NCBI GenBank assembly: GCA_040775095.1
Contig: JAXGTD010000033.1
Coordinates: 1 to 32,239 of the forward strand
Source of the DNA: JAXGTD01 sp040775095
Lineage (GTDB): Bacteria > Pseudomonadota > Gammaproteobacteria > Chromatiales > Chromatiaceae
Length of the DNA: 32,239 bases
Direction of reading: 5' to 3'
Shown: positions 14,504 to 26,238 of the stretch, piece by piece
How positions within the stretch are numbered: position 1 is the first letter of the stretch
Layout: each line of letters opens with the position of its first letter
Program-made: the position numbers and the translations under genes
Notes under the pieces: model-generated
The model's input: the letters and a program-made list of their open reading frames with translations, nothing else
Databases searched by the model: none
Told to the model about the DNA's origin: nothing

Positions 14504-15334
14504 CTACTCCCCGAGGTACACCTCGACCACACGCGGGTCGTTCTGGACCTCGTCCATCGTCCCCTCGGCCAGCACCGAACCCTGATGCAGTACGGTGACG
14601 CGCCGGGCGATCGAGCGCACGAAGTCCATATCGTGCTCGACGACCACCACCGAGTGCTTACCGGCGAGCGAGAGCAGCAGCTCGGCCGTGCGATCCATCT
14701 CCTGATGGGTCATCCCGGCGACCGGCTCATCGACCAGCAACAGGTGCGGGTCCTGCATCAGCAGCATGCCGATCTCCAGCCACTGCTTCTGGCCGTGGGA
14801 CAGCGCGCCGGCGGGGCGGGCGGCCTGCTCGCGCAGCGCGATGATGCCGAGCACCTCGTCGATGCGCTCGCGCTGGATGGCGCTGAGGCGGGCGAACAGC
14901 GTTGGAAACACGCGCTTGTCCCCCACCATCGCCAGCTCGAGGTTCTCGAACACGCTGTGGTGCTCAAACACCGTGGGCTTCTGGAACTTTCGCCCGATAC
15001 CGACCTGCGCGATCTCCGCCTCGTTCAGCCGCAACAGGTCGATGCGCTGGCCGAAGTAGGCGGTGCCGCTGTCGGGGCGCGTCTTGCCGGTGATGATGTC
15101 CATCATCGTGGTCTTGCCCGCGCCGTTCGGCCCGATCACGCAGCGCAACTCCCCGGCGTCGACATAGAAGTTCAGGTTGTCGATCGCCCTGAAGCCGTCG
15201 AAGCTGACATTGATGTCCTCCAGGTACAGGATCGCGCCGTGGGACAGGTCCAGCTCGAGATCGAGCTGGGAGTACATGAATCCCCACTGGCGGTCCGGCC
15301 GCATGACCTCCCGGAGCTGGTCCAGAGACCTCAT
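14504..15334 (-). CDS. urtD: Urea ABC transporter ATP-binding protein UrtD
   Basis: A 276-residue ATPase of the branched-chain amino acid/urea importer family: Walker A GPNGAGKTT (about 68-76), signature LSHGQKQWLEIG, Walker B LLLVDEPVAGM and switch His in VVVVEHDMDFV. The N-terminal extension of about 35 residues before the first strand is usual for UrtD. The start at 15334 is chosen because ATGA overlaps the urtC stop. It energises urea uptake through UrtB and UrtC. In most urt operons UrtD is followed by a second ATPase, UrtE. Here nothing on this strand follows; the next gene is the convergent DUF2202 gene. Confidence 0.93.
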   Translation of the reverse strand: MRSLDQLREVMRPDRQWGFMYSQLDLELDLSHGAILYLEDINVSFDGFRAIDNLNFYVDAGELRCVIGPNGAGKTTMMDIITGKTRPDSGTAYFGQRIDLLRLNEAEIAQVGIGRKFQKPTVFEHHSVFENLELAMVGDKRVFPTLFARLSAIQRERIDEVLGIIALREQAARPAGALSHGQKQWLEIGMLLMQDPHLLLVDEPVAGMTHQEMDRTAELLLSLAGKHSVVVVEHDMDFVRSIARRVTVLHQGSVLAEGTMDEVQNDPRVVEVYLGE

Positions 15335-16428
15335 GCCGACGCCTCCCGCCGGCGCGGCCACGCCACCAGCCCGGCGATGCCGCGGGGCAGGAACAGCGTC
15401 ACCAGCACGAACAACCCACCGAGCGCGAACAACCAGGCATCCGGCATCACGCCGGTGAGCCAGGTCTTGCCGTAGCTCACCAGCACCGCCCCGATGACGG
15501 CCCCGTAGAGCGTCGCACGTCCGCCGACCGCGACCCAGATCACCAGCTCGATGGAGCTCAGCGGCGAGAACTCACCCGGGTTGATGATGCCGACCTGCGG
15601 CACATAGAGGGCGCCGGCGACACCGGCGAGCATGGCCGAGAAGGTCCACAGGGCCACCTTGACCCGGTCCACACGGTAGCCGATAAAGCGCGTCCGGGAC
15701 TCGGCATCGCGGATCGCCACGGCGACCCGCCCCAGCCGTGAGGTGACGATCCAGCGACAGGTCAGATAGCCCAGCGCCAGCGCGACGGCGGAGGCCAGGA
15801 ACAGCCCGATGCGCGTGGCGTCGGCCTGCAGGTCGAAGCCGAGGATGTCCTTGAAGTCGGTCAACCCATTGTTGCCGCCGAAGCCCATCTCGTTGCGGAA
15901 GAAGGCCAGCAGCAGCGCGTAGGTCAGGGCCTGGGTGATGATGGACAGATATACCCCGGTGACGCGGGAACGAAAGGCCAGCCAGCCGAACAGGAAGGCT
16001 AGCAGGCCCGGGACCAGCACCACCATGATCAGCGCGAACCAGAACATGTCGAACCCGTGCCAGAACCAGGGCAGCTCCTTCCAATTGAGAAACACCATGA
16101 AATCCGGCAACACCGGGTCGCCATAGACGCCGCGCTCCCCGATCTGGCGCATCAGGTACATGCCCATGGCATAGCCACCCAGCGCGAAGAACGCGCCGTG
16201 ACCCAGGCTCAGGATGCCCAGGTAGCCCCACACCAGATCCACCGAGATGGCCAGCAGCGCATAGGTCAGGTATTTGCCCAGCAACGTCACCGTGTAGGTC
16301 GACAGGTGCCAGGCGCTGGCGTCCGGCACCGCAAGATTCAGCACCGGCACCAGTACCGCGACCACTGCCAGCACCGCCAGCATCACCTGGCCGCCGGTGT
16401 CCCCGCGCATCGCTCGGATCAGGCCCAT
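15331..16428 (-). CDS. urtC: Urea ABC transporter permease UrtC
   Basis: A 365-residue integral membrane protein of the LivM/UrtC type with about ten hydrophobic segments. Family stretches include YALLAISVDLVWGYLGILSLG, HGAFFALGGYAMGMYLMR, GGNNGLTDF and GRATLYGAVIGAVLVSYGK. It forms the inner-membrane channel with UrtB. It is preceded by GGGGG six bases upstream of the ATG. The stop overlaps the urtD start by ATGA. It is separated from urtB by 160 bases that hold no gene. Confidence 0.93.
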   Translation of the reverse strand: MGLIRAMRGDTGGQVMLAVLAVVAVLVPVLNLAVPDASAWHLSTYTVTLLGKYLTYALLAISVDLVWGYLGILSLGHGAFFALGGYAMGMYLMRQIGERGVYGDPVLPDFMVFLNWKELPWFWHGFDMFWFALIMVVLVPGLLAFLFGWLAFRSRVTGVYLSIITQALTYALLLAFFRNEMGFGGNNGLTDFKDILGFDLQADATRIGLFLASAVALALGYLTCRWIVTSRLGRVAVAIRDAESRTRFIGYRVDRVKVALWTFSAMLAGVAGALYVPQVGIINPGEFSPLSSIELVIWVAVGGRATLYGAVIGAVLVSYGKTWLTGVMPDAWLFALGGLFVLVTLFLPRGIAGLVAWPRRREASA

Positions 16429-16588
16429 GCGTTACCCCCAGAGGTGGCGGCGCCGCACGCGCGACGACGACACGGAACGCGGCGCGATACTCCGCCCCGT
16501 GAGACCTGCCCCTGTCGCGACCGCGGCGTGACCGTCGCCGCGCCCGCGCCCGCGCCCTGCCCTGACCATGACGTGCTCATACTGGGAC

Positions 16589-18205
16589 TCAACCCTCGGC
16601 CGCGCGACCACGTTGTGGGAACAGCCCGCGCGGGCGTTTCTGGATGAACAGGATAATGAACACCAACACCAGGATCTTGGCCAGCACCGCGCCGGCCCAG
16701 GGCTCCATGATCTTGTTGGCGACACCGAGCGTGAGCCCGCCGACCAGCGTGCCCCACAGATTGCCGACACCGCCGAACACCACCACCATGAACGAGTCGA
16801 TGATGTAGGACTGTCCCATGTTCGGACCCACGTTGGTGAGCTGCGAAAGGGCCACGCCCGCGACGCCTGCAATGCCCGCGCCGAGCCCGAAGGTCAGCGC
16901 ATCGACCCGTGCCGAGCGCACCCCCATCGCGCGGGCCATGGAGCGGTTCTGCGACACCGCGCGCACCTGCAGACCCAACGCCGTGCGCTTGAGGATCAAC
17001 AGCAGCCCAACGAACACCAGCAGCGCGAACACCAGGATGTAGATGCGGTTGTAGGTCAGGGTCAATGCCGGATTGATCGCGAGCGAGCCGCTCATCCACG
17101 AGGGATTCTCCACCGCGACGTTTTGCGCCGAGATCGCCGTCCGCACCAGTTGTTGCAGGATCAGGCTGATGCCGAACGTGGCCAGCAGCGTCTCCAGCGG
17201 CCGGCCATAGAGGAACCGGATCACACTGCGCTCGATGGCGATGCCGAACAGCCCCGAGACAATGAACGCGGCCGGGATCGCGACGAACAGCGACCAGTCG
17301 ATCCAGGCCGGCATGGCCAGCTGCACCAGATAGGTGGTGTAGGCGCCGAGCATGATCAGCTCGCCGTGGGCCATGTTGATCACGCCCATCACGCCGAAGG
17401 TGATCGCCAGACCGATGGCCGCGAGCACCAGCACGGAGCCGAGGCTCAGGCCGAAGAACAGGGTCTCGGCCAGGTGATTGGCCTGCAACCGCGCGTCGAT
17501 GCCCGAGAGCGTGCTTCGCGCGGCGGCCAGCACCTCGGCCCCCTGCTCGCTGGCGAGGAGCGTCGTCAACGCATTGCGCGCCTCGGGCTGCAGACTGCCA
17601 TCCAGCGCCGCGATGGCCTGAAGGCGGATCGCGGCATCCTCGGCGCGCAGATCCGCAACCGCAAGCGCCAACGCGACCGCCTCGCGTACCGCCGCGTCCT
17701 GCTCCCGGGCCAATTGGGCGCGCAGCGCCGCGGTGACCTCGGGATCGTCGCTGCCCATCATCTCCCTGGCGGCGCGAAGCCGGACGTCGGGGTCCGGGCT
17801 CGCGAGCGTCAACGCCGCGATCGCGGTCCGCAGCGCCGTACGCATCCGGTTGTTGACCGTGATCTTCGCCGCGTCGCGCCGACCGGCCGTGCCAAGATCG
17901 TCGCCGGTGAGCACGTCTTTCAGACGCAGACCATCGGCCGACTTCCGTGCGAAGACGATGCGCTTGTCTGCCTTACGATAGTAGAGGCCGCCGTTGAGGA
18001 GCGCCTTCAACGTGGCGGCCGCGCGCGGATCCCCGCTTGCCGCGATCGCCCGCGCGGCCTCTTCCTTGACGCCAAACGATCGCGCCGAGAGCTGCGCGAG
18101 CGCCGTATCGAAGTCCTCGGCCAGCACACTCGTCGACACGAGCAGCAGGACGCCGGTCGCCAGCAACCGACCCCATCGGCACATCGCTGGTGCGAGATTT
18201 TGCAT
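16589..18205 (-). CDS. urtB: Urea ABC transporter permease UrtB with N-terminal extension
   Basis: A 538-residue protein. The signal peptide (ending STSVLAED) is followed by an alpha-helical, Ala/Leu/Arg-rich region to about residue 240 with HEAT-like pairs (DPDVRLRAAREMM, DAAVREAVALALA, AAIRLQAIAALDG). A LivH-type permease follows, with GLSLGSVLVLAAIGLAITFG, GVINMAHGELIMLGAY and the C-terminal GGVGNLWGTLVGGLTLG. The extended form is usual for proteobacterial UrtB; the N-terminal part would lie in the periplasm, perhaps meeting UrtA. ATG 18205 is chosen for GGGAG seven bases upstream and the signal peptide. The open frame continues further upstream without homology. It lies 196 bases downstream of urtA. 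Confidence 0.93.
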   Translation of the reverse strand: MQNLAPAMCRWGRLLATGVLLLVSTSVLAEDFDTALAQLSARSFGVKEEAARAIAASGDPRAAATLKALLNGGLYYRKADKRIVFARKSADGLRLKDVLTGDDLGTAGRRDAAKITVNNRMRTALRTAIAALTLASPDPDVRLRAAREMMGSDDPEVTAALRAQLAREQDAAVREAVALALAVADLRAEDAAIRLQAIAALDGSLQPEARNALTTLLASEQGAEVLAAARSTLSGIDARLQANHLAETLFFGLSLGSVLVLAAIGLAITFGVMGVINMAHGELIMLGAYTTYLVQLAMPAWIDWSLFVAIPAAFIVSGLFGIAIERSVIRFLYGRPLETLLATFGISLILQQLVRTAISAQNVAVENPSWMSGSLAINPALTLTYNRIYILVFALLVFVGLLLILKRTALGLQVRAVSQNRSMARAMGVRSARVDALTFGLGAGIAGVAGVALSQLTNVGPNMGQSYIIDSFMVVVFGGVGNLWGTLVGGLTLGVANKIMEPWAGAVLAKILVLVFIILFIQKRPRGLFPQRGRAAEG

Positions 18206-18401
18206 GCAGGTGCTCCCGGGGTTCAGCCTGAAACGGACCGCCATCAACAAGACGCGGACATACGCTTTGCGCGTCACCACGGGAACAACGGCCCGTGGCG
18301 CATCCAGTCTGCCTGGCCATCCCGTTTGGCGGGCCATCCGTGGCCCCCACCGGGGCGCTCTGGCGGCTTGGCCCGGCTCGCCCCGCGGGATCAGGCCGGG
18401 C

Positions 18402-19706
18402 TCACTGCGCGGCCGCCCCCAGACAGGTCTTGGTCTTCGTGTTGTAGTTTCCGCAGTTGATCGGATCGGTCCAGTCACCGACGAGGTCCTTGGAACCCTC
18501 GAGGTAATCCGACCAGGCGTCGCCGGGGACCTCGGCCTCGGTCTGCCAGACCACCGCGAACTGGCCATCGTCCTGGATCTCGCCGATCAGCACGGGTTTG
18601 GTGATATGGTGGTTGGGCAGCATCTTCGCGGTGCCGCCCGTCAGGTTCGGGGTCTCCAGGCCAATGATCGCCGCGGCGACCTTGTCCGGATCCGTGCTGC
18701 CGGCCTTCTCCACCGCCTTCACCCAAAGGTCGAAGCCGATCTTGTGCGCCTCCATCGGGTCATTGGTGACACGTTTCGGATCCTTGATAAAGGCGTGCCA
18801 CTGCGCGATGAAGGCCTCGTTCTCGGGCGTGTCGACGCTCATGAAATAGTTCCAGGCCGCCAGGTGGCCCACCAGGGGCTTGGTGTCGATGCCCGAGAGC
18901 TCTTCCTCACCCACCGAGAACGCGACCACCGGGATATCCTCGGCGCTGACGCCCTGATTGCCCAATTCCTTGTAGAAGGGCACGTTTGCATCGCCATTGA
19001 TGGTGGAGACCACCGCGGTCTTCTTGCCCTCGGAGCCGAATTTCTTGATATCGGCGACGATGGACTGCCAGTCCGAGTGACCAAACGGCGTGTAGTTGAC
19101 CATGATGTCCTCATCGGCCACGCCATTTTGCTTCAGGTAGGCCTCGAGGATCTTGTTGGTGGTGCGGGGATAGACGTAGTCGGTGCCCGCCAACACCCAG
19201 CGCTGCACGCCGAGCTCGTTCTTCAGGTAGTCCACGGCCGGAATCGCCTGCTGATTCGGCGCCGCACCGGTGTAGAAGACGTTCTTCGACGACTCCTCAC
19301 CCTCGTACTGCACCGGGTAGAACAGCAGCCCGTTGAGCTCTTCGAACACCGGCAGCACGGATTTGCGCGACACCGAGGTCCAGCAGCCGAACACCGCATC
19401 GACCTTGTCCTTCTCGAGCAGCTCGCGCGCCTTTTCGGCGAACAACGGCCAGTCGGAGGCGGGATCGACGACCACGGCCTCGATCTTCTTGCCCAGCAGC
19501 CCGCCCTTCTTGTTCTGCTCCTCGACCAGCATCAGCATGGTGTCTTTCAGCGTGGTCTCGCTGATGGCCATGGTGCCGGAGAGCGAGTGCAGCACACCCA
19601 CCTTGATGGTGTCGTCGTCTTCCGCCGCCGCCGGCAGCGTGACGGAAATTCCCAGCGCCAGACCGGCGCCCAGCAGCAAGTGTTTCAGCGATTGGGCCTG
19701 TTGCAT
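18402..19706 (-). CDS. urtA: Urea ABC transporter substrate-binding protein UrtA
   Basis: A 434-residue periplasmic binding protein for urea (or short-chain amides, as in FmdD). The signal peptide ends PAAAEDDD near residue 32. Family stretches include VGVLHSLSGTMAISETTLKD, GGLLGKKIEAVVVDPASDWP, VFGCWTSVSRKSVLPVFEE, LFYPVQYEGEESS and YTGAAPNQQAIPAVDYL. The ATG at 19706 has GGGGAGA about ten bases upstream. It is the first gene of the urt operon and is preceded by a sigma-54 promoter and NtrC-like palindromes, so it is probably induced by nitrogen limitation. The amide-binding homologue cannot be excluded, but the linked urtBCD make urea the best guess. Confidence 0.94.
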   Translation of the reverse strand: MQQAQSLKHLLLGAGLALGISVTLPAAAEDDDTIKVGVLHSLSGTMAISETTLKDTMLMLVEEQNKKGGLLGKKIEAVVVDPASDWPLFAEKARELLEKDKVDAVFGCWTSVSRKSVLPVFEELNGLLFYPVQYEGEESSKNVFYTGAAPNQQAIPAVDYLKNELGVQRWVLAGTDYVYPRTTNKILEAYLKQNGVADEDIMVNYTPFGHSDWQSIVADIKKFGSEGKKTAVVSTINGDANVPFYKELGNQGVSAEDIPVVAFSVGEEELSGIDTKPLVGHLAAWNYFMSVDTPENEAFIAQWHAFIKDPKRVTNDPMEAHKIGFDLWVKAVEKAGSTDPDKVAAAIIGLETPNLTGGTAKMLPNHHITKPVLIGEIQDDGQFAVVWQTEAEVPGDAWSDYLEGSKDLVGDWTDPINCGNYNTKTKTCLGAAAQ

Positions 19707-19778
19707 GCAGTCGTCTCCCCGGGGGATCGGTTGTTGGTGGCGCGCGGTGCATGACACACCGGCAGGCCGGCATCAGAA

Positions 19779-19794
19779 TGCAAGCCCTATGCCA
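19779..19794 (-). promoter_or_regulatory. Sigma-54 promoter for the urt operon
   Basis: On the minus strand TGGCATAGGGCTTGCA matches the sigma-54 consensus TGGCAC-N5-TTGCA in all but one base. It has the required spacing of ten bases between the GG (-24) and GC (-12) pairs. Transcription would begin near 19768, giving a leader of about 60 bases to the urtA ATG. Confidence 0.8.
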
Positions 19795-19868
19795 TCGCCA
19801 ACAACCCCCGGGCCCACCAACCCGATCGCCGGGGCTGGCAGGTGGGTCGGCCCACGACGCACCAATCG

Positions 19869-19905
19869 AGTGCGCACTGCCAGGGATAGTGCACTAAAAT
19901 GCACC
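19869..19905 (-). promoter_or_regulatory. NtrC-like enhancer palindromes upstream of urtA
   Basis: On the minus strand GGTGCATTTTAGTGCAC (19905-19889) and the perfect palindrome AGTGCGCACT (19878-19869) carry TGCA/GTGCA half-sites like the NtrC consensus TGCAC-N5-GTGCA, though neither is an exact match (the first is one base short). They lie about 100-140 bases upstream of the predicted start, a normal enhancer distance for sigma-54 activators. Confidence 0.6.
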
Positions 19906-19969
19906 GATCCTCGGGGCCCTGCAACAGGGCCAGGGCTGCAGCAGATCACGGCCGCCCCGGTTCCGCGAC

Positions 19970-22219
<2,250 letters not shown>

Positions 22220-22341
22220 GGGTGGGTCGGCGATTCAGTCATGTCGTTGGATGGCAGGGGCGCCGGTCGGCCCCATCGGATTGTCGTCGCGCGTACGGCC
22301 ATCGGATCAGGGGTTCCCGCGGGGCCCGGGGTTGGGGGCCG

Positions 22342-22359
22342 ATTTTAGCCCTGCAGGGC
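22342..22359 (-). promoter_or_regulatory. Palindrome and -10-like box upstream of parC
   Basis: On the minus strand the perfect 12-base palindrome GCCCTGCAGGGC (22359-22348) is followed at once by TAAAAT (22347-22342), five of six bases of a -10 box. It stands in the 156-base gap between pgpA and parC. No good -35 box is seen, so its role is uncertain. Confidence 0.3.
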
Positions 22360-22375
22360 GGACACCGGCGGCTCG

Positions 22376-22879
22376 CTACCCGAGCAGCAGCCAGGCCGCA
22401 GCCTGCAACAGCCCCCAGGCCATGGCCCCGGCGACCAGATCATCGAGGATGATCCCCAGCCCGCCGTGCACGCGCTGGTCCAGCGGACCGATCGGCCAGG
22501 GCTTGAGGATATCGAAGGCGCGAAACAGCACGAAACCGGCGAGGATCCAGATCCAACCCGGCGGGGCCGCGATCATGGTCACCAGGAAACCCAGCACCTC
22601 GTCCCAGACGATGGCGCCCGGATCCTGTTGAGCCAGCTCGCGGGCGGTGCGGTCACAGGCCCAAAGGCCGACCAGCACCAGCACCAGCAGGACGCCGAGA
22701 TAGGCGCCCGCCGACAGCGGCTCCAGCAACAGGTACAGCGGCACCGCCGCAACGGTGCCGAGGGTACCCGGCGCCCAGGGCGACAGGCCGGCGCCGAGGC
22801 CATAGGCGATCCAGTGATGCGGCCGGCGCCAGTCGAGGCGGGGTCTCGCCGCGGTCCTGGTCTTCGTGGGAGGGGACAT
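22376..22879 (-). CDS. pgpA: Phosphatidylglycerophosphatase A
   Basis: A 167-residue inner-membrane enzyme that dephosphorylates phosphatidylglycerol phosphate in phospholipid synthesis. Motifs are GLGAGLSPWAPGTLGTVAAVPLY (27-49, read in parts), VWDEVLGFLVTM (91-102), FRAFDILKPWPI (119-130) and the C-terminal DDLVAGAMAWGLLQ. It has about four hydrophobic segments. The start at 22879 (MSPPTKTR) is chosen by family length. It follows thiL by 34 bases in a gene order (nusB-thiL-pgpA) common in gammaproteobacteria. Confidence 0.92.
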   Translation of the reverse strand: MSPPTKTRTAARPRLDWRRPHHWIAYGLGAGLSPWAPGTLGTVAAVPLYLLLEPLSAGAYLGVLLVLVLVGLWACDRTARELAQQDPGAIVWDEVLGFLVTMIAAPPGWIWILAGFVLFRAFDILKPWPIGPLDQRVHGGLGIILDDLVAGAMAWGLLQAAAWLLLG

Positions 22880-22913
22880 TGCTCGGGTCAGTGGGCCGGG
22901 GAGGCGCGGGGCA

Positions 22914-23873
22914 CTATGGGGCGTCCGCGAAGTGATCGAAGCCGGTCCGCCGCGGGTGCCAGTCGCCACCGTCCGGAAGGATGCAGCGCAGCCCGCCATC
23001 GCGCGTGATCTCACCGATCGGCGTCAGCGCACAACCGGCGCGGACCGCGATCGCCGCGAGCCGATCCACCCGGGCCGGCGGGAGTGTGAAACACAGCTCA
23101 TAGTCATCACCCGAGGCCAGCGGCAGGTCCCAGTGCGCGTCCGACTCGATCGCGCCGGCGACCGCCGCGCTCAACGGCAGCCGCGCGAGATCGACCCGGG
23201 CGCCGAGGCCAGGCTGCGCGAGCAGATGGCCCAGGTCGGCGACGAGCCCGTCGGAGATGTCGATGGCGGCGCTGGCAACACCGCGCAGCGCCAGGCCGAG
23301 CGCGACCCGCGGGGTCGGGCGCTCGAGCCGCGCGCGCGCCGCCGCGTCGGTCGGGCCCCCGCGCAGGTGCTGCCGCAACGCCAGCCCGGCGTCGCCCAGG
23401 GAGCCGCTGACGCAGATCAGATCGCCGGGACTGGCCCCGCCGCGGCGCAGCGCCGCCCCGGCCGGGACGAAGCCGTGCACCTGCACCGAGATACACAGCG
23501 GCCCACGGGTGGTGTCGCCGCCGACCAGGCGCAGCCCATGCGCCAACGCCAGCCGACCGAGCCCACCGGCGAACGCGGCAAGCCATGCCTCATCGGCGCC
23601 CGGCAGGGTCAGGGCCAGCGTCGCCCAGGCCGGCTCCGCGCCGACCGCGGCGAGATCGCTCAGGCCAACGGCGAGGGACTTGTGGCCCAGGGCATCGGGG
23701 TCACAGTCGGGGAAGAAGTGCACGCCCGCGACCAGCGTATCGATACTGACCGCGAGCTCATGCGCGTCGGGCACGCGCAGCAGCGCGCAGTCGTCGCCGA
23801 TATCGACACACACATCGGCGCGCGCGGCCCCGAGGCCGGTCAGGTGTCTGCGAATCAGGTCGAACTCGGACAT
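22914..23873 (-). CDS. thiL: Thiamine-monophosphate kinase
   Basis: A 319-residue kinase of the PurM/ThiL fold that makes thiamine diphosphate from thiamine monophosphate. Visible motifs are VDIGDDCALL (metal-binding Asp residues about 24-28), SIDTLVAGVHFFPDCDP, LAVGLSDLAAVGAEP, LVGGDTTRGP, the glycine-rich VSGSLGDAGLAL, AIDISDGLVADLGHL and ASGDDYELCF. All are intact. The start MSEFDLIRRH at 23873 matches the family. It lies 70 bases after nusB and 34 before pgpA, most likely in one transcript. Confidence 0.95.
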   Translation of the reverse strand: MSEFDLIRRHLTGLGAARADVCVDIGDDCALLRVPDAHELAVSIDTLVAGVHFFPDCDPDALGHKSLAVGLSDLAAVGAEPAWATLALTLPGADEAWLAAFAGGLGRLALAHGLRLVGGDTTRGPLCISVQVHGFVPAGAALRRGGASPGDLICVSGSLGDAGLALRQHLRGGPTDAAARARLERPTPRVALGLALRGVASAAIDISDGLVADLGHLLAQPGLGARVDLARLPLSAAVAGAIESDAHWDLPLASGDDYELCFTLPPARVDRLAAIAVRAGCALTPIGEITRDGGLRCILPDGGDWHPRRTGFDHFADAP

Positions 23874-23943
23874 CGGGCGTCGGGTCTGTGCCATTCGCGG
23901 CGAGCGCGCTGCCTGCCGGGGAGCGGACACCCGGCGGCGCCGT

Positions 23944-24438
23944 TCAGGCCGACGCCTTCCCGACCATCTCAGCCGGTCGCACCGAACGGGCCACCTTGTC
24001 GAGCACGCCGTTGACGTAGCGGTGGCCCTGCTCGGCACCAAAGGCCCGCGCCAGGTCGACCGCCTCGTTGATGATCACGCCGACCGGCAGCTCCGGCGAG
24101 TACAACAGCTCGTAGACACCGACGCGCAACACGGCCCGCTCGACCGGGTCGATGCTCTTCAGGGATCGGTCGAGCGCCGGGCGCAGGGCATCGTCGATCG
24201 CATCGGCCTTGTCCGGCACACCGCGCAGGAGCTGGGTGAACAACTGCGCATCGTAGGCGCGCGGGGCGGCCAGCTCCGCGGCGTCCGCATCCTCGAGCAA
24301 GGCCTCGGCCACCGCCTCGATCCAGGCCGGATCGTCGAAAAAGTGCCGCGCGATCTCCTCCGGCGACTGGCCACTCATCTGCCACTGATAGAGCGCCAGC
24401 ACGGCATGACGTCTCGCTGCGCTGCGGCGTCCGGCCAT
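23944..24438 (-). CDS. nusB: Transcription antitermination factor NusB
   Basis: A 164-residue all-helical RNA-binding protein. With NusE (ribosomal protein S10) it forms the boxA-binding part of rRNA antitermination complexes. Family features are RRHAVLALYQWQMSG near the N-terminus, IDPVERAVLRVGVYELLY in the middle, the VIINEAVDLARAFG helix and YVNGVLDKVAR near the end. It starts one base after the ribH stop, so the two are translationally linked. Confidence 0.95.
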   Translation of the reverse strand: MAGRRSAARRHAVLALYQWQMSGQSPEEIARHFFDDPAWIEAVAEALLEDADAAELAAPRAYDAQLFTQLLRGVPDKADAIDDALRPALDRSLKSIDPVERAVLRVGVYELLYSPELPVGVIINEAVDLARAFGAEQGHRYVNGVLDKVARSVRPAEMVGKASA

Positions 24439-24439
24439 C

Positions 24440-24907
24440 TCAGTCGAGCTGACGGAACAGGTTGACCATCTCGAGCGCGGACATGGCCGCCTCGGCGCCC
24501 TTGTTGCCAGCCTTGGTGCCGGCGCGCTCGATCGCCTGCTCGATGCTGTCGACGGTCAGCACACCGAAGGCCACCGGCAGCGCGTGCTTCATGCTCGCCT
24601 GTGCCATGCCCTTGACGCACTCGCTGGCGACGTACTCGAAGTGCGGTGTGCCGCCCCGGATCACCGCGCCCAGCGCGATGATCGCATCGTAGCCACCCTT
24701 GGCGGCGATGCGCTCGATGGTCACCGGCATCTCGAAGGCGCCGGGCACGCGCACGATGGTCAGGTCGGCATCCTCCGCGCCATGGCGTTTCAGGGCGTCG
24801 ATGGCGCCCTTCTCCAGACTCTCGACGATGTAGCTGTTCCAGCGGGACACCACGAGACAAAAGCGGGCGTTGCCAGCGCGCAGCGCGCCTTCGATGGTCT
24901 TGATCAT
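24440..24907 (-). CDS. ribH: 6,7-dimethyl-8-ribityllumazine synthase
   Basis: A 155-residue lumazine synthase for the penultimate step of riboflavin synthesis, joining 3,4-dihydroxy-2-butanone 4-phosphate with the ribitylamino-pyrimidine. Motifs are VVSRWNSYIVESL (19-31), VRVPGAFEMPVTI (52-64), ALGAVIRGGTPHFEYVASEC (78-97, with His89) and FGVLTVDSIEQAIERAGTK. The start at 24907 (MIKTIEGALR) gives the family length. It lies 64 bases after ribBX, which supplies one of its substrates, and one base before nusB. Confidence 0.95.
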   Translation of the reverse strand: MIKTIEGALRAGNARFCLVVSRWNSYIVESLEKGAIDALKRHGAEDADLTIVRVPGAFEMPVTIERIAAKGGYDAIIALGAVIRGGTPHFEYVASECVKGMAQASMKHALPVAFGVLTVDSIEQAIERAGTKAGNKGAEAAMSALEMVNLFRQLD

Positions 24908-24971
24908 GCCGTGCTCCGAAGCATCTGGGGTTGGCAGAGGGTTTTGGATCCGCGGGCCGCCCGGCCGGGGC

Positions 24972-26084
<1,113 letters not shown>

Positions 26085-26238
26085 ACCGCCAGCACCCGCT
26101 CCTGGCCCCGCGCCCAACGCCCACCGACGCCGGCTCTTGGTCCAGGACTCTGAGAAAAGAGCGGAAGCATAGCACGGAATCCCGCCGGGGATACCCGCTT
26201 TGCCGCCGGGGCCGCTGGGAATTCGAGGGGGAGTCGGG

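Noticed and set aside
19889..19905. Exact NtrC consensus site
   Set aside because: The half-sites are one base too close for TGCAC-N5-GTGCA, so it is reported only as NtrC-like.
26085..26238. Possible FMN riboswitch upstream of ribBX
   Set aside because: The gap is only 154 bases and the conserved RFN core sequences are not visible.
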